Shown here one piece after another: positions 52,838 to 60,575 of a DNA stretch of 64,000 nt. The notes below the pieces were generated by a model, which worked only from the letters and a program-made list of their open reading frames with translations, did not search any database and was not told the DNA's origin. Both the position numbers and the translations under genes were made by a program. Origin of the DNA: Micromonospora pisi (GTDB taxonomy: Bacteria; Actinomycetota; Actinomycetes; Mycobacteriales; Micromonosporaceae); contig NZ_RBKT01000001.1 in NCBI RefSeq assembly GCF_003633685.1, positions 3,286,001 through 3,350,000 of the forward strand, read 5' to 3'. Every line of letters begins with the position of its first letter. Positions within the stretch are counted from its first letter, which is position 1.

Positions 52838-53686
52838 TCAGTCCTCCCGACGGGTGGTGGAAGCCGCCTGCTGGTCGGCGCCCGCCTGGGCGATGGCCGA
52901 CTCCTGAAGCGCTTCCTGTTCCGCGGCGAGTGCCGCGTCCGCATCGATGATATGCCCGACCGCGGTGGCCACATCATCGGTGACCAGTATCAATTCGAGA
53001 TCGGCGGCGCCGATCTTGCCGCTGGTGGCGAGGGTGTCACGCAACCAGACGAGCAGTCCGCTCCAGTACGCCTCACCCATCAGCACCACCGGGAACCGGG
53101 TGACCTTGCCGGTCTGCACCAGGGTGAGCGCCTCGAAGAGTTCGTCCATGGTGCCGAACCCACCGGGCAGTACGACGAATGCCTGGGCGTACTTGACGAA
53201 CATGGTCTTGCGGGCGAAGAAGTAGCGGAAGTCGATCGCCATGTCGACCCAGTCGTTGATGCCCTGCTCGAACGGGAGCTCGATGCCGAGTCCGACGGAG
53301 AGTCCGCCGGCTTCGGTGGCGCCCCGGTTGGCCGCCTCCATCACACCCGGCCCACCACCGGTGATCACCGCGTAACCGGCTCGGGCGAGCGCCGCGCCCA
53401 GCTCCTCGGCGAGCTTGCACTCGTCGCTGTCCGGCAGGCTACGGGCGGAGCCGAAGACGCTCACCGCGGGCGGCAGGTCAGCCAGGGTGTCGAAGCCCTC
53501 GACGAACTCGGAGAGGATCCGCAGGGCGCGCCAGGCGTCCTTGGTCTTCCAGTCGCCCCGGGTACGGGAGTCGAGTAGGCGCTGGTCGGCCGTACTCCCC
53601 GGAATGGCGTCCCGACGGAGGGTGACCCCGCCGCCGTGCCGTTCCGGCCCACGGGCCCTGCCACTTCGTCCCTTGCTGTGACTCAT
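52838..53686 (-). CDS. LOG-family (TIGR00730) protein, longer paralogue
   Basis: 282 residues; ATG at 53686 with GTGGAG upstream; another start three codons earlier is possible. An N-terminal extension of about 60 residues precedes the fold AVSVFGSARSLPDSD, VITGGGPGVMEAANRGA, and FVVLPGGFGTMDELFEALTL (PGGxGTxxE). The tail is Ala/Glu-rich. A LOG pair in one operon is common in actinobacteria; substrate specificity of each is unknown. Confidence 0.88.
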   Translation of the reverse strand: MSHSKGRSGRARGPERHGGGVTLRRDAIPGSTADQRLLDSRTRGDWKTKDAWRALRILSEFVEGFDTLADLPPAVSVFGSARSLPDSDECKLAEELGAALARAGYAVITGGGPGVMEAANRGATEAGGLSVGLGIELPFEQGINDWVDMAIDFRYFFARKTMFVKYAQAFVVLPGGFGTMDELFEALTLVQTGKVTRFPVVLMGEAYWSGLLVWLRDTLATSGKIGAADLELILVTDDVATAVGHIIDADAALAAEQEALQESAIAQAGADQQAASTTRRED

Positions 53687-53824
53687 GCGCTCCACGGTAG
53701 TGGGAGCGTCCCGTGCCGTACGCCACTCACCCCGTCGCCGGGAAAACCTCGGCGATCAGGGCGTCGGGCAGGAAAGTGTGTCGAGCAGCGCAACCGAATG
53801 CGCCTCCAATGCGTCTTACTATTC

Positions 53825-53840
53825 ACATACCAGGTATGCA
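53825..53840 (+). promoter_or_regulatory. Palindromic operator ACATACCAGGTATGCA
   Basis: Contains CATAC-CAG-GTATG. It lies just after the -10 candidate TACTAT (53817-53822), overlapping the expected transcription start of the small gene at 53887. It matches 14 of 16 bases of a site upstream of the subtilase gene, in the same orientation to the gene. Confidence 0.55.
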
Positions 53841-53886
53841 CCGGGTCCGGCAGCGCCGCCGGACACCTTTGGGGGGAGGCGCAACC

Positions 53887-54057
53887 GTGATCAACAACAA
53901 CGAGATCATCCGGCTCCGGCGACAGATGCACCAGCGAATCCGCGCCGTGGTGGCCGAACGGCGGCTGGCCCGTCAGCAGGATCTGCCCGACGACCACACG
54001 TTCGACCACTCGGCCGTCGCGGCGGAGAGCCCCGGCGGTCACGGCGAGGTCAACTGA
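53887..54057 (+). CDS. Small hypothetical protein
   Basis: 56 residues; GTG with GGGGGGAGG eight bases upstream. Charged and helical: NNNEIIRLRRQMHQRIRAVV then AERRLARQQDLPDDH. No family recognised. Likely regulated through the palindrome at 53825-53840. Confidence 0.6.
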   Translation: MINNNEIIRLRRQMHQRIRAVVAERRLARQQDLPDDHTFDHSAVAAESPGGHGEVN

Positions 54058-54083
54058 GTCACCGGTGAACTGAGCCAGCTGGC

Positions 54084-55157
54084 TCAGACCGGCGCGAGCC
54101 AGCGGTGCAGGGTGGCGGCACCGTCCCGGATCTTCCCGATCTCGACGTGCTCGTCCGGGGCGTGGGCCAGGTTGGGGTCGCCCGGTCCGAAGTTCAGCGC
54201 CGGAATGCCGAGCGCCGCGAACCGGGAGACGTCGGTCCACCCGAGCTTCGCCACCGGCGCCTCGCCGACCGCTGCCAGGAACTCCCGGGCCGGCGGCGCG
54301 GTCAGGCCGGGCAGCGCACCGGCGGCCACGTCGACCAGGTTGACCTCAAGACCGGCGAAGACCTCGCGTACGTGCGCCTCGGCCTCGGCCGGCGACCGGT
54401 CCGGCGCGAACCGGAAGTTGACCTCGACCTCGCACCGGTCCGGCACCACGTTGCCGGCCACCCCACCGTGGATGCCGACCGCGTTCAGCCCCTCCCGGTA
54501 GACACAGCCGTCGATGGTGACCGTACGGGCCTGGTACTCGGCCAACCGGTCCAGGGCCGCGCCCGCCGCGTGGATCGCGTTCACCCCGCGCCAGGACCGC
54601 GCCGCGTGGGCCCGCCGACCGGTGGTCACCACGATCGCCCGCAGCGTCCCCTGGCAGCCCGCCTCGACCACGCCGTACGTCGGTTCGAGCAGCACCGCGA
54701 AGTCGGCGGTCAGCCACTCCGGGTGCGTCTGGGCGACCAGGTTCAACCCGTTGTACCGGCTGTCGATCTCCTCAGCCTCGTAGAACAGGTACGTCACGTC
54801 GTACCGGGGTTCGGCCAGGGTGGTCGCCAGGTGCAGGGCGTACGCCACCCCGGACTTCATGTCCGAGGTGCCGCAGCCGTAGATCAGGTCGCCGTCCTGC
54901 GTCGACGGGAAGTTGTCGTTCAACGGCACCGTGTCCAGGTGTCCGGCCAACACCACCCGTTGCGCGCGGCCCAGATCGGTACGGGCCATCACGGTGTTCT
55001 GGTGCCGCCGCACGTCCAGGTACGGAACCGACCGCAGCACCTCCTCGACGTGGTGTGCGATTTCCTTCTCGTTGAGCGAGACGGACTCGATGTCGACCAG
55101 GGCGCGGGTCAACGCGACCGGATCGGCCAACACCTCGGGGGTCAGCGGGTTCTCCAT
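54084..55157 (-). CDS. dapE: Succinyl-diaminopimelate desuccinylase
   Basis: 357 residues; ATG at 55157 has TACCGT seven bases upstream, so leaderless; a GTG three codons earlier is the alternative. M20 zinc sites: GHLDTVP (His/Asp), GTSDMKSG, YEAEEID and WTDVSR late. Hydrolyses N-succinyl-L,L-diaminopimelate in the lysine/peptidoglycan pathway. Divergent from dapD, the same pathway. Confidence 0.92.
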   Translation of the reverse strand: MENPLTPEVLADPVALTRALVDIESVSLNEKEIAHHVEEVLRSVPYLDVRRHQNTVMARTDLGRAQRVVLAGHLDTVPLNDNFPSTQDGDLIYGCGTSDMKSGVAYALHLATTLAEPRYDVTYLFYEAEEIDSRYNGLNLVAQTHPEWLTADFAVLLEPTYGVVEAGCQGTLRAIVVTTGRRAHAARSWRGVNAIHAAGAALDRLAEYQARTVTIDGCVYREGLNAVGIHGGVAGNVVPDRCEVEVNFRFAPDRSPAEAEAHVREVFAGLEVNLVDVAAGALPGLTAPPAREFLAAVGEAPVAKLGWTDVSRFAALGIPALNFGPGDPNLAHAPDEHVEIGKIRDGAATLHRWLAPV

Positions 55158-55339
55158 GCTCGGCACGGTACCGTCAAGATTGTGCGGGCGCGGAGTGAGC
55201 TGTCGAGCTGTGCTGTCCGTGACTCGTCGGCCCCGAGTTCACACCGGCCGCGCCCTCCGCAGGCGACAATCGGCCAGGGTCCGAGGATCGCCATTGCCGC
55301 GAAGCCGGCCCGAGACCCACAGACACGAAGGATGACTCA

Positions 55340-56299
55340 GTGACGACCGCGCAGCCCGCCTGGGGTATCGGACTGGCCACCATCACCGCCGAGGGTCAGG
55401 TGCTCGACACCTGGTATCCGACCGGCAAGCTCGGCCTGGGCGCGCTGCCACTGGTGCCCGGCGAGGAGCAGGCGGACGTGCTCGACCTGCCGCCGGGCGC
55501 GGTCGGCGAGCGGGCCCTGCCGGGACTCCGTACCGTGGTGGTGATCACCGAGATCGGCTCGTTGGCCGACCCGATCAAGGACGCCTCCGACGCGTACCTG
55601 CGGTTGCACCTGCTCTCCCACCGCCTGGTCCGGCCGAACGAGCTGAACCTCGACGGCATCTTCGGGCAGTTGGCGAACGTGGCCTGGACCTCGGCCGGGC
55701 CGTGCCCGCCGGACCGGGTGGACGAGCTGCGCGTCATCGAGCGCGCCGCCGGACGTCACCTCGCCGTGTACGGGGTGGACAAGTTCCCCCGGATGACCGA
55801 CTACGTGGTGCCGTCCGGGGTCCGGATCGCCGACGCCGACCGGGTCCGGCTTGGCGCCCACCTGGCCTCCGGCACCACCGTCATGCACGAGGGCTTCTGC
55901 AACTTCAACGCCGGCACGCTCGGCACCTCGATGGTGGAGGGGCGGATCGTCGCCGGGGTGGTGGTCGGCGACGGTTCGGACATCGGCGCGGGCGCCTCGA
56001 TCATGGGCACCCTCTCCGGTGGCGGCACCGAGAAGGTACGCATCGGCGAGCGCAGCCTGCTCGGCGCGAACGCCGGAATCGGCATCTCGCTCGGCGACGA
56101 CTGCGTGGTCGAGGCGGGTTGCTACATCACCGCCGGCTCGAAGATCACTCTGCCGGACGGGAACGTGGTCAAGGCCCGGGAGCTTTCCGGCGTGGCCGGG
56201 CTGCTCTTCTGGCGCAACTCGCTGACCGGGGCGCTGGAGGCCCGTCCGCGCACCGGTCGGGGCATCGAACTGAACGCCGCCCTGCACGCCAACGACTGA
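55340..56299 (+). CDS. dapD: Tetrahydrodipicolinate N-succinyltransferase
   Basis: 319 residues; GTG with AAGGA upstream. Actinobacterial-type DapD: globular N-terminal domain, then a left-handed beta helix with hexapeptide repeats (VVVGDGSDIGAGASIMG, RIGERSLLGANAGIGISLGD) from about 165 to 270, and LFWRNSLTGALEARPR at the end. Transfers succinyl from succinyl-CoA; needs partner DapE. Confidence 0.93.
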   Translation: MTTAQPAWGIGLATITAEGQVLDTWYPTGKLGLGALPLVPGEEQADVLDLPPGAVGERALPGLRTVVVITEIGSLADPIKDASDAYLRLHLLSHRLVRPNELNLDGIFGQLANVAWTSAGPCPPDRVDELRVIERAAGRHLAVYGVDKFPRMTDYVVPSGVRIADADRVRLGAHLASGTTVMHEGFCNFNAGTLGTSMVEGRIVAGVVVGDGSDIGAGASIMGTLSGGGTEKVRIGERSLLGANAGIGISLGDDCVVEAGCYITAGSKITLPDGNVVKARELSGVAGLLFWRNSLTGALEARPRTGRGIELNAALHAND

Positions 56300-56362
56300 C
56301 CGGCACCGAAACAAAGGTGGTACGGGTGCCGGCCACCATCCTCGGCCGGCACCCACCCACGG

Positions 56363-59300
56363 TTACTTCAGTTTGTAGGCACGGATCACCTTCTGCGTGA
56401 CGGTGTTACCGGCCGAATCGGTGGCCTTCGCGCGCAGCGACACGTACGCGGCCCCGTTCGGGTGCCGTACGCTCGCCGTCCAACCGGACTTGCCAGCCTT
56501 CACGGACGCGTTCCGCCAGGTCCGCCCGTCGTCGTAGGAGACCTCCACGGTCAGCTGCCGCACCTGTGCCGACGGGGCGCCGGGCTGCCGCGCGACGGTG
56601 ACCGGGATGTCGAACTCCCGACCGTCCGGGGCGGCGTTGCCGGCGTCGAGCTTGGGTGCGTACCGGATCGCCATCGCGGGCAGCTTGGCGATCTCGTCGA
56701 CGGGCCCCTCGCCGGAGCGGAACGTCCACGCCACCTCGGTCGAGGTGGCCAGGTCCGCGACGTTCCGGGTGGCCGAAACCGTCAGCCGGTAGTCGGCCTT
56801 GCCGGCTGGCACGTCGAACCTTCCCCAGCCCGGGTTCGGGACCTCGTCGACCAGCTTGCCGTTGCGGTAGAGCGCGGTCCGCGCCGTCTCGGTGAGCGAA
56901 CCACCGGGGTTCCCCGCAGCGTCACTGAAGATCGGAAGGTCGACCCCGATCATGTTGCCCTGACGGAAGATGCCCTGGTCCGGCCAGCGCGGCTCGGGGA
57001 ACGACGGACCGTACGGCGCACCGTTCCACACGTTCTGGTAGTGGCGTCCGGCCTGGTACTGCACCGGGGCCGGCACCTGCAACACCGTCTGGGTGGCCGG
57101 GTAACCGTCGGCGTCCGGCAGGGTGAACTCCAGCGCCTGGTCCCACCGCACACCGTCGTCGGTGTTGTAGTACTCGACCCGCTGCCCGGGTACGACGACC
57201 GGCAGCCCGACCGCCCAACCGCCGGTCGGCTCCGGGTAGAACGCGTACGAGAACCGGTAGACGGTCTGGCCGGGCGCGCCACCCCGGAAGTCGTTCTTGA
57301 CGGTGGCAAGGTCCCGGTCCCGGAAGTGCCGGGCGTATCCGGTCGGGAACCGGCCGGGACTCATGTCGCTGAGCCCGTAGAAATACTGGCTCTGGAGGAA
57401 CTGCCCGTCGGCACCCGGATCCGCCCACTGGCTGGCGATGCCACCCCTGAAGGCCGACGAGGTGCCGGTCCCCAACTGAGCGGTACGGAGGCCGTCGAAG
57501 GTGAAGGAGAGCAGGCTGGAGCCGAAGCCGCCGTCGAGCACGGTCCAGTTGGCGGAGATGTCGACCAGGGCGGGTGCGGCCGACGGGTCGGGCACGGTCA
57601 CCCGGACCGGTCGGCCCTGGCGCGCGTCGAGGGTGAGACTCAGGTTCCGGTCGACGACCAGTTCCGGCTGCGCCAGCATCGTGGCGTCTACCTCGTCCTC
57701 GCCGCGCAGGTGGAACAGCACCGCGTCCAACCCGTAGCGACCCTTCGGCACCCGGACGGTGGCGGTGCCGTCGTCGTCGTACACGCTGGTGAAGGAGAAC
57801 CGGTCCAGTCCGATGAGCGAGCTGCCGTACTCGACGGCCGGGGCTCCGGTCTGGTCGATGTAGGTGAAGGTGAGGTCGTAGCTCTCGACCTCCTTGTCGA
57901 CTCCGACCGGGGTGGTGACCACGGTCGACCCGGTGGTGGCGGTCAGGCGGCCGGACCAGTAACCGTCCGGACCGGCGACGCTGGTGTCCGCGGTCACCGT
58001 GACCGTCGCCTCGCCACCGGCGGGCACGGTCACCTGGTTGGCGCTGGTGGTGAACAGGCCCGACGGTAGGGACGCCCCTTCCGGGCCGGTCACCTGGAAC
58101 GCGAGGTCGAGGGTGAGGGCGGCGCTACCGGAGTTGTGGTAGGTGACGGTCCGGCTGACCGGCGCGTCGTCCGCGTGCGGCCAGACGGCCCGCCCGAAGG
58201 AGAGACTGGCCGGGTCGGTGGTCACCGGTTGGGTGATGGCGCGGGCCACGTCGACCCGGCCGGCTCCCTGCTGGTACGCGGTGAGCGTCGGATCGGGCTT
58301 GGCCGAGGCCATCAGGGTCGACTTGAACTGTGCCGCGCTCCAGTCCGGGTGCTGCTGTCCGAGCAACGCCACCGCACCGGCCACGTGTGGGGTGGCCATC
58401 GAGGTGCCGGAGACGGCGACGTAGTGCTCGCCGACCGGCGTACCGAGCAGGGTGCCGGCGCCCTTGGCCGCGACGATCTCCACACCGGGTGCGGTGATGT
58501 CGGGCTTCACCGCGCTGTCCCCGACCCGGGGTCCCCGACTGGAGAAGGCCGCCAGTTTGTCGTCGCGATCGACCGCGCCCACGGTGAGGGCGGCGTCCGC
58601 GCTGCCCGGTGAGCCGACCGAGGCGTCCGAACCGTCGTTGCCGGCGGCGACCACGAAGAGCGTGCCGGTCTGCGCGGTGAGGGTGTTGACCGCTTCCTCG
58701 ACCGGGTCGATCTCCGGCCCGTCGTATCCGCCGAGGCTGATGTTGACCACGTCCGCCTGCTTCTCCACGGCCGCCCACTGAAGACCGGCGAGGATCGCCG
58801 ACTCGGTGCAGCCGTAGATCTCGCAGACCTTGCCGGAGACCAGGGTGGCGTCCGGCGCCACGCCCCGGTACTTCCCGGCCGAGGCGGCGCCGCTGCCGGC
58901 GATGATCGAGGCGACGTGGGTGCCGTGCCCGACCAGGTCGCGGGGATCGGCCTCCTCGCTGAAGTTCCGCGCCTCGGCGACCCTGCCGACCAGGTCCGGG
59001 TGTTCGACGTCGACGCCGGAGTCGAGCACCGCGACGGTGACCCCACTGCCGGTGAACCCAGCCGCGTACGCGGCGGGCGCACCGATCTGCGGCACGCTGT
59101 GGTCGAGGGTCAGTTGCCGTTTGCCGTCCAGCCAGATTTTCTCGATCCCGCCGGCGGTGGCGGTGCGGGCGCTGCCCTGACCGGTGGTGACCCCGGCCCA
59201 GAAGGCCGTGGCCTGGTCCTTGGCGGTGGTGACCGCGGCGCCGCCGATCGCCGGCAGGTCACGGGTGACCCGGGCGCCGGTGCCGCGCAGGGTTCCGGTG

Positions 59301-59749
59301 GCGGAGGCCACGGCGCCGTCGCGGTAGGTGACGATCAGTGGCAGGTTGTCCCGCGCCGCGTCGTGGTAACCGGCCTGGACCAGCCCGGTGACGTCGAAGA
59401 GGCGCCGGTCGAGCTGCCCGGCACCGACCAGCCGCGCCGCGTCGCGCGGGATCACGTACAGATGGTCGGCGTCGCGCTGGACGATGAACTGGATCTTTTC
59501 TCGCCCCTTGGCCGGCTGCACCGAACCGGTCAGGGCGTCAGCCGAGGCGAGCGTGATCCGGTCGCCGGTGAGCAGGGTGACGGTGACGGGTCGGGCCTGC
59601 GCCCGAGTGGTCGGCTCTGCGGTCGGCGGCGCGGCCGCCGGGACGGGACTGGCCAAGCCGGCCGAGCCGGTGCCGAGCACCAACCCGACCCCCAGTGCGA
59701 CTGCGGTCAATCTCCTCGATACCTGCAACGAAACCTCCCCGGTTGACAT
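56363..59749 (-). CDS. Secreted subtilisin-like serine peptidase (S8)
   Basis: 1128 residues from ATG at 59749; a TTG at 59728 with GGGGAGG five bases upstream would give a cleaner signal peptide (SRRLTAVALGVGLVLGTGSA). Inhibitor-like N-terminal part follows, then the S8 triad: Asp in VAVLDSGVDVEHPD, His in GHGTHVASI and Ser in GTSMATPHVAG, about residues 230-480. The last 600 residues are beta-rich with a fibronectin-like part and a C-terminal Ig-like domain (RTWRNASVKAGKSGWTASV). A palindromic operator lies upstream. Confidence 0.9.
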   Translation of the reverse strand: MSTGEVSLQVSRRLTAVALGVGLVLGTGSAGLASPVPAAAPPTAEPTTRAQARPVTVTLLTGDRITLASADALTGSVQPAKGREKIQFIVQRDADHLYVIPRDAARLVGAGQLDRRLFDVTGLVQAGYHDAARDNLPLIVTYRDGAVASATGTLRGTGARVTRDLPAIGGAAVTTAKDQATAFWAGVTTGQGSARTATAGGIEKIWLDGKRQLTLDHSVPQIGAPAAYAAGFTGSGVTVAVLDSGVDVEHPDLVGRVAEARNFSEEADPRDLVGHGTHVASIIAGSGAASAGKYRGVAPDATLVSGKVCEIYGCTESAILAGLQWAAVEKQADVVNISLGGYDGPEIDPVEEAVNTLTAQTGTLFVVAAGNDGSDASVGSPGSADAALTVGAVDRDDKLAAFSSRGPRVGDSAVKPDITAPGVEIVAAKGAGTLLGTPVGEHYVAVSGTSMATPHVAGAVALLGQQHPDWSAAQFKSTLMASAKPDPTLTAYQQGAGRVDVARAITQPVTTDPASLSFGRAVWPHADDAPVSRTVTYHNSGSAALTLDLAFQVTGPEGASLPSGLFTTSANQVTVPAGGEATVTVTADTSVAGPDGYWSGRLTATTGSTVVTTPVGVDKEVESYDLTFTYIDQTGAPAVEYGSSLIGLDRFSFTSVYDDDGTATVRVPKGRYGLDAVLFHLRGEDEVDATMLAQPELVVDRNLSLTLDARQGRPVRVTVPDPSAAPALVDISANWTVLDGGFGSSLLSFTFDGLRTAQLGTGTSSAFRGGIASQWADPGADGQFLQSQYFYGLSDMSPGRFPTGYARHFRDRDLATVKNDFRGGAPGQTVYRFSYAFYPEPTGGWAVGLPVVVPGQRVEYYNTDDGVRWDQALEFTLPDADGYPATQTVLQVPAPVQYQAGRHYQNVWNGAPYGPSFPEPRWPDQGIFRQGNMIGVDLPIFSDAAGNPGGSLTETARTALYRNGKLVDEVPNPGWGRFDVPAGKADYRLTVSATRNVADLATSTEVAWTFRSGEGPVDEIAKLPAMAIRYAPKLDAGNAAPDGREFDIPVTVARQPGAPSAQVRQLTVEVSYDDGRTWRNASVKAGKSGWTASVRHPNGAAYVSLRAKATDSAGNTVTQKVIRAYKLK

Positions 59750-59788
59750 CTCGTGGATGTCAGGTCCTGCATGGACACCGGTCAGCAT

Positions 59789-59804
59789 TGCATACCGAGT
59801 ATGT
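59789..59804 (-). promoter_or_regulatory. Palindromic operator ACATACTCGGTATGCA
   Basis: Read on the minus strand; contains CATAC-TCG-GTATG. It lies downstream of TAGATAGT, a -10-like run at about 59828, and 40 bases before the ATG of the subtilase. It is nearly identical to the site at 53825. Confidence 0.55.
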
Positions 59805-59852
59805 ATCTGATACCCCTGACACTATCTAGAATTAGACCATTCAATCGCTTGT

Positions 59853-59925
59853 GATCATTTCCGACGCACTACCAACATTCGGCAAATGATCATCCCATCC
59901 ATCGAGATCATCCTATTCAGATCAT
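59853..59925 (+). repeat. Four GATCAT motifs in the acetyltransferase promoter region
   Basis: GATCAT at 59853, 59888, 59906 and 59920; the last three are GATCATCC. Spacing 35, 18 and 14. They lie within 100 bases of the GTG at 59951, upstream of the acetyltransferase. Confidence 0.5.
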
Positions 59926-59950
59926 CCACGGTACCGGCGAAGGAGAGGCT

Positions 59951-60508
59951 GTGGCCTCGCACAAGACACGGATGCTCGCAGGCGAGCTCTACCTCGCCGA
60001 CGACCCGGAAATCGTCGCCGACGCACAGCGCGGGGCACGGCTGATGGAACAGTTCAACGCGACCACCGTCGATGATCAGGAGCGGCGGCGACACCTGCTC
60101 ACCCAACTGCTCGGCGCGGTCGGCGAAGGAGTCGGCATCCGGCCGCCGTTCTACTGCGATTTCGGCTACCACATCACCATCGGCGACGGCACGTTCATCA
60201 ACTACGGCGCGGTGCTGCTCGACGTCGCGCCGATCACGATCGGCGCGGACGTACAGATCGGCCCGAACGTGCAACTGCTGACGCCCACCCACCCGGTCGA
60301 GCCGGAGCCGCGCCGAGCCAAGTGGGAAGCGGCCAAGCCGATCAACATCGGCGACAACGTCTGGCTCGGCGCTGGCGCGATCGTGCTCGCCGGCGTCACC
60401 ATCGGCGAGAACACGGTGGTGGGTGCCGGCGCGGTCGTCCCCCGCGACCTCCCCGCCAACGTCGTCGCCCTCGGCAACCCGGCCCGCATCACCCGCCGCC
60501 TCACCTGA
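59951..60508 (+). CDS. Maltose/galactoside O-acetyltransferase-type enzyme
   Basis: 185 residues; GTG preceded by GAAGGAGAGG. MAT N-terminal domain (KTRMLAGELYLADDPEI) then a left-handed beta helix with PFYCDFGYHITIGDGTFINY, THPVEPEPRR (catalytic His) and IGDNVWLGAGAIVLAGVTIG. Transfers acetyl from acetyl-CoA to sugars. Ends with GNPARITRRL. Confidence 0.9.
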   Translation: MASHKTRMLAGELYLADDPEIVADAQRGARLMEQFNATTVDDQERRRHLLTQLLGAVGEGVGIRPPFYCDFGYHITIGDGTFINYGAVLLDVAPITIGADVQIGPNVQLLTPTHPVEPEPRRAKWEAAKPINIGDNVWLGAGAIVLAGVTIGENTVVGAGAVVPRDLPANVVALGNPARITRRLT

Positions 60509-60575
60509 CGCCGCTTCCTCTCCGGACGAGGCTTCGCAGGCAGGACGCGTCGACGACCCGCGACGTCGGTGCCGG

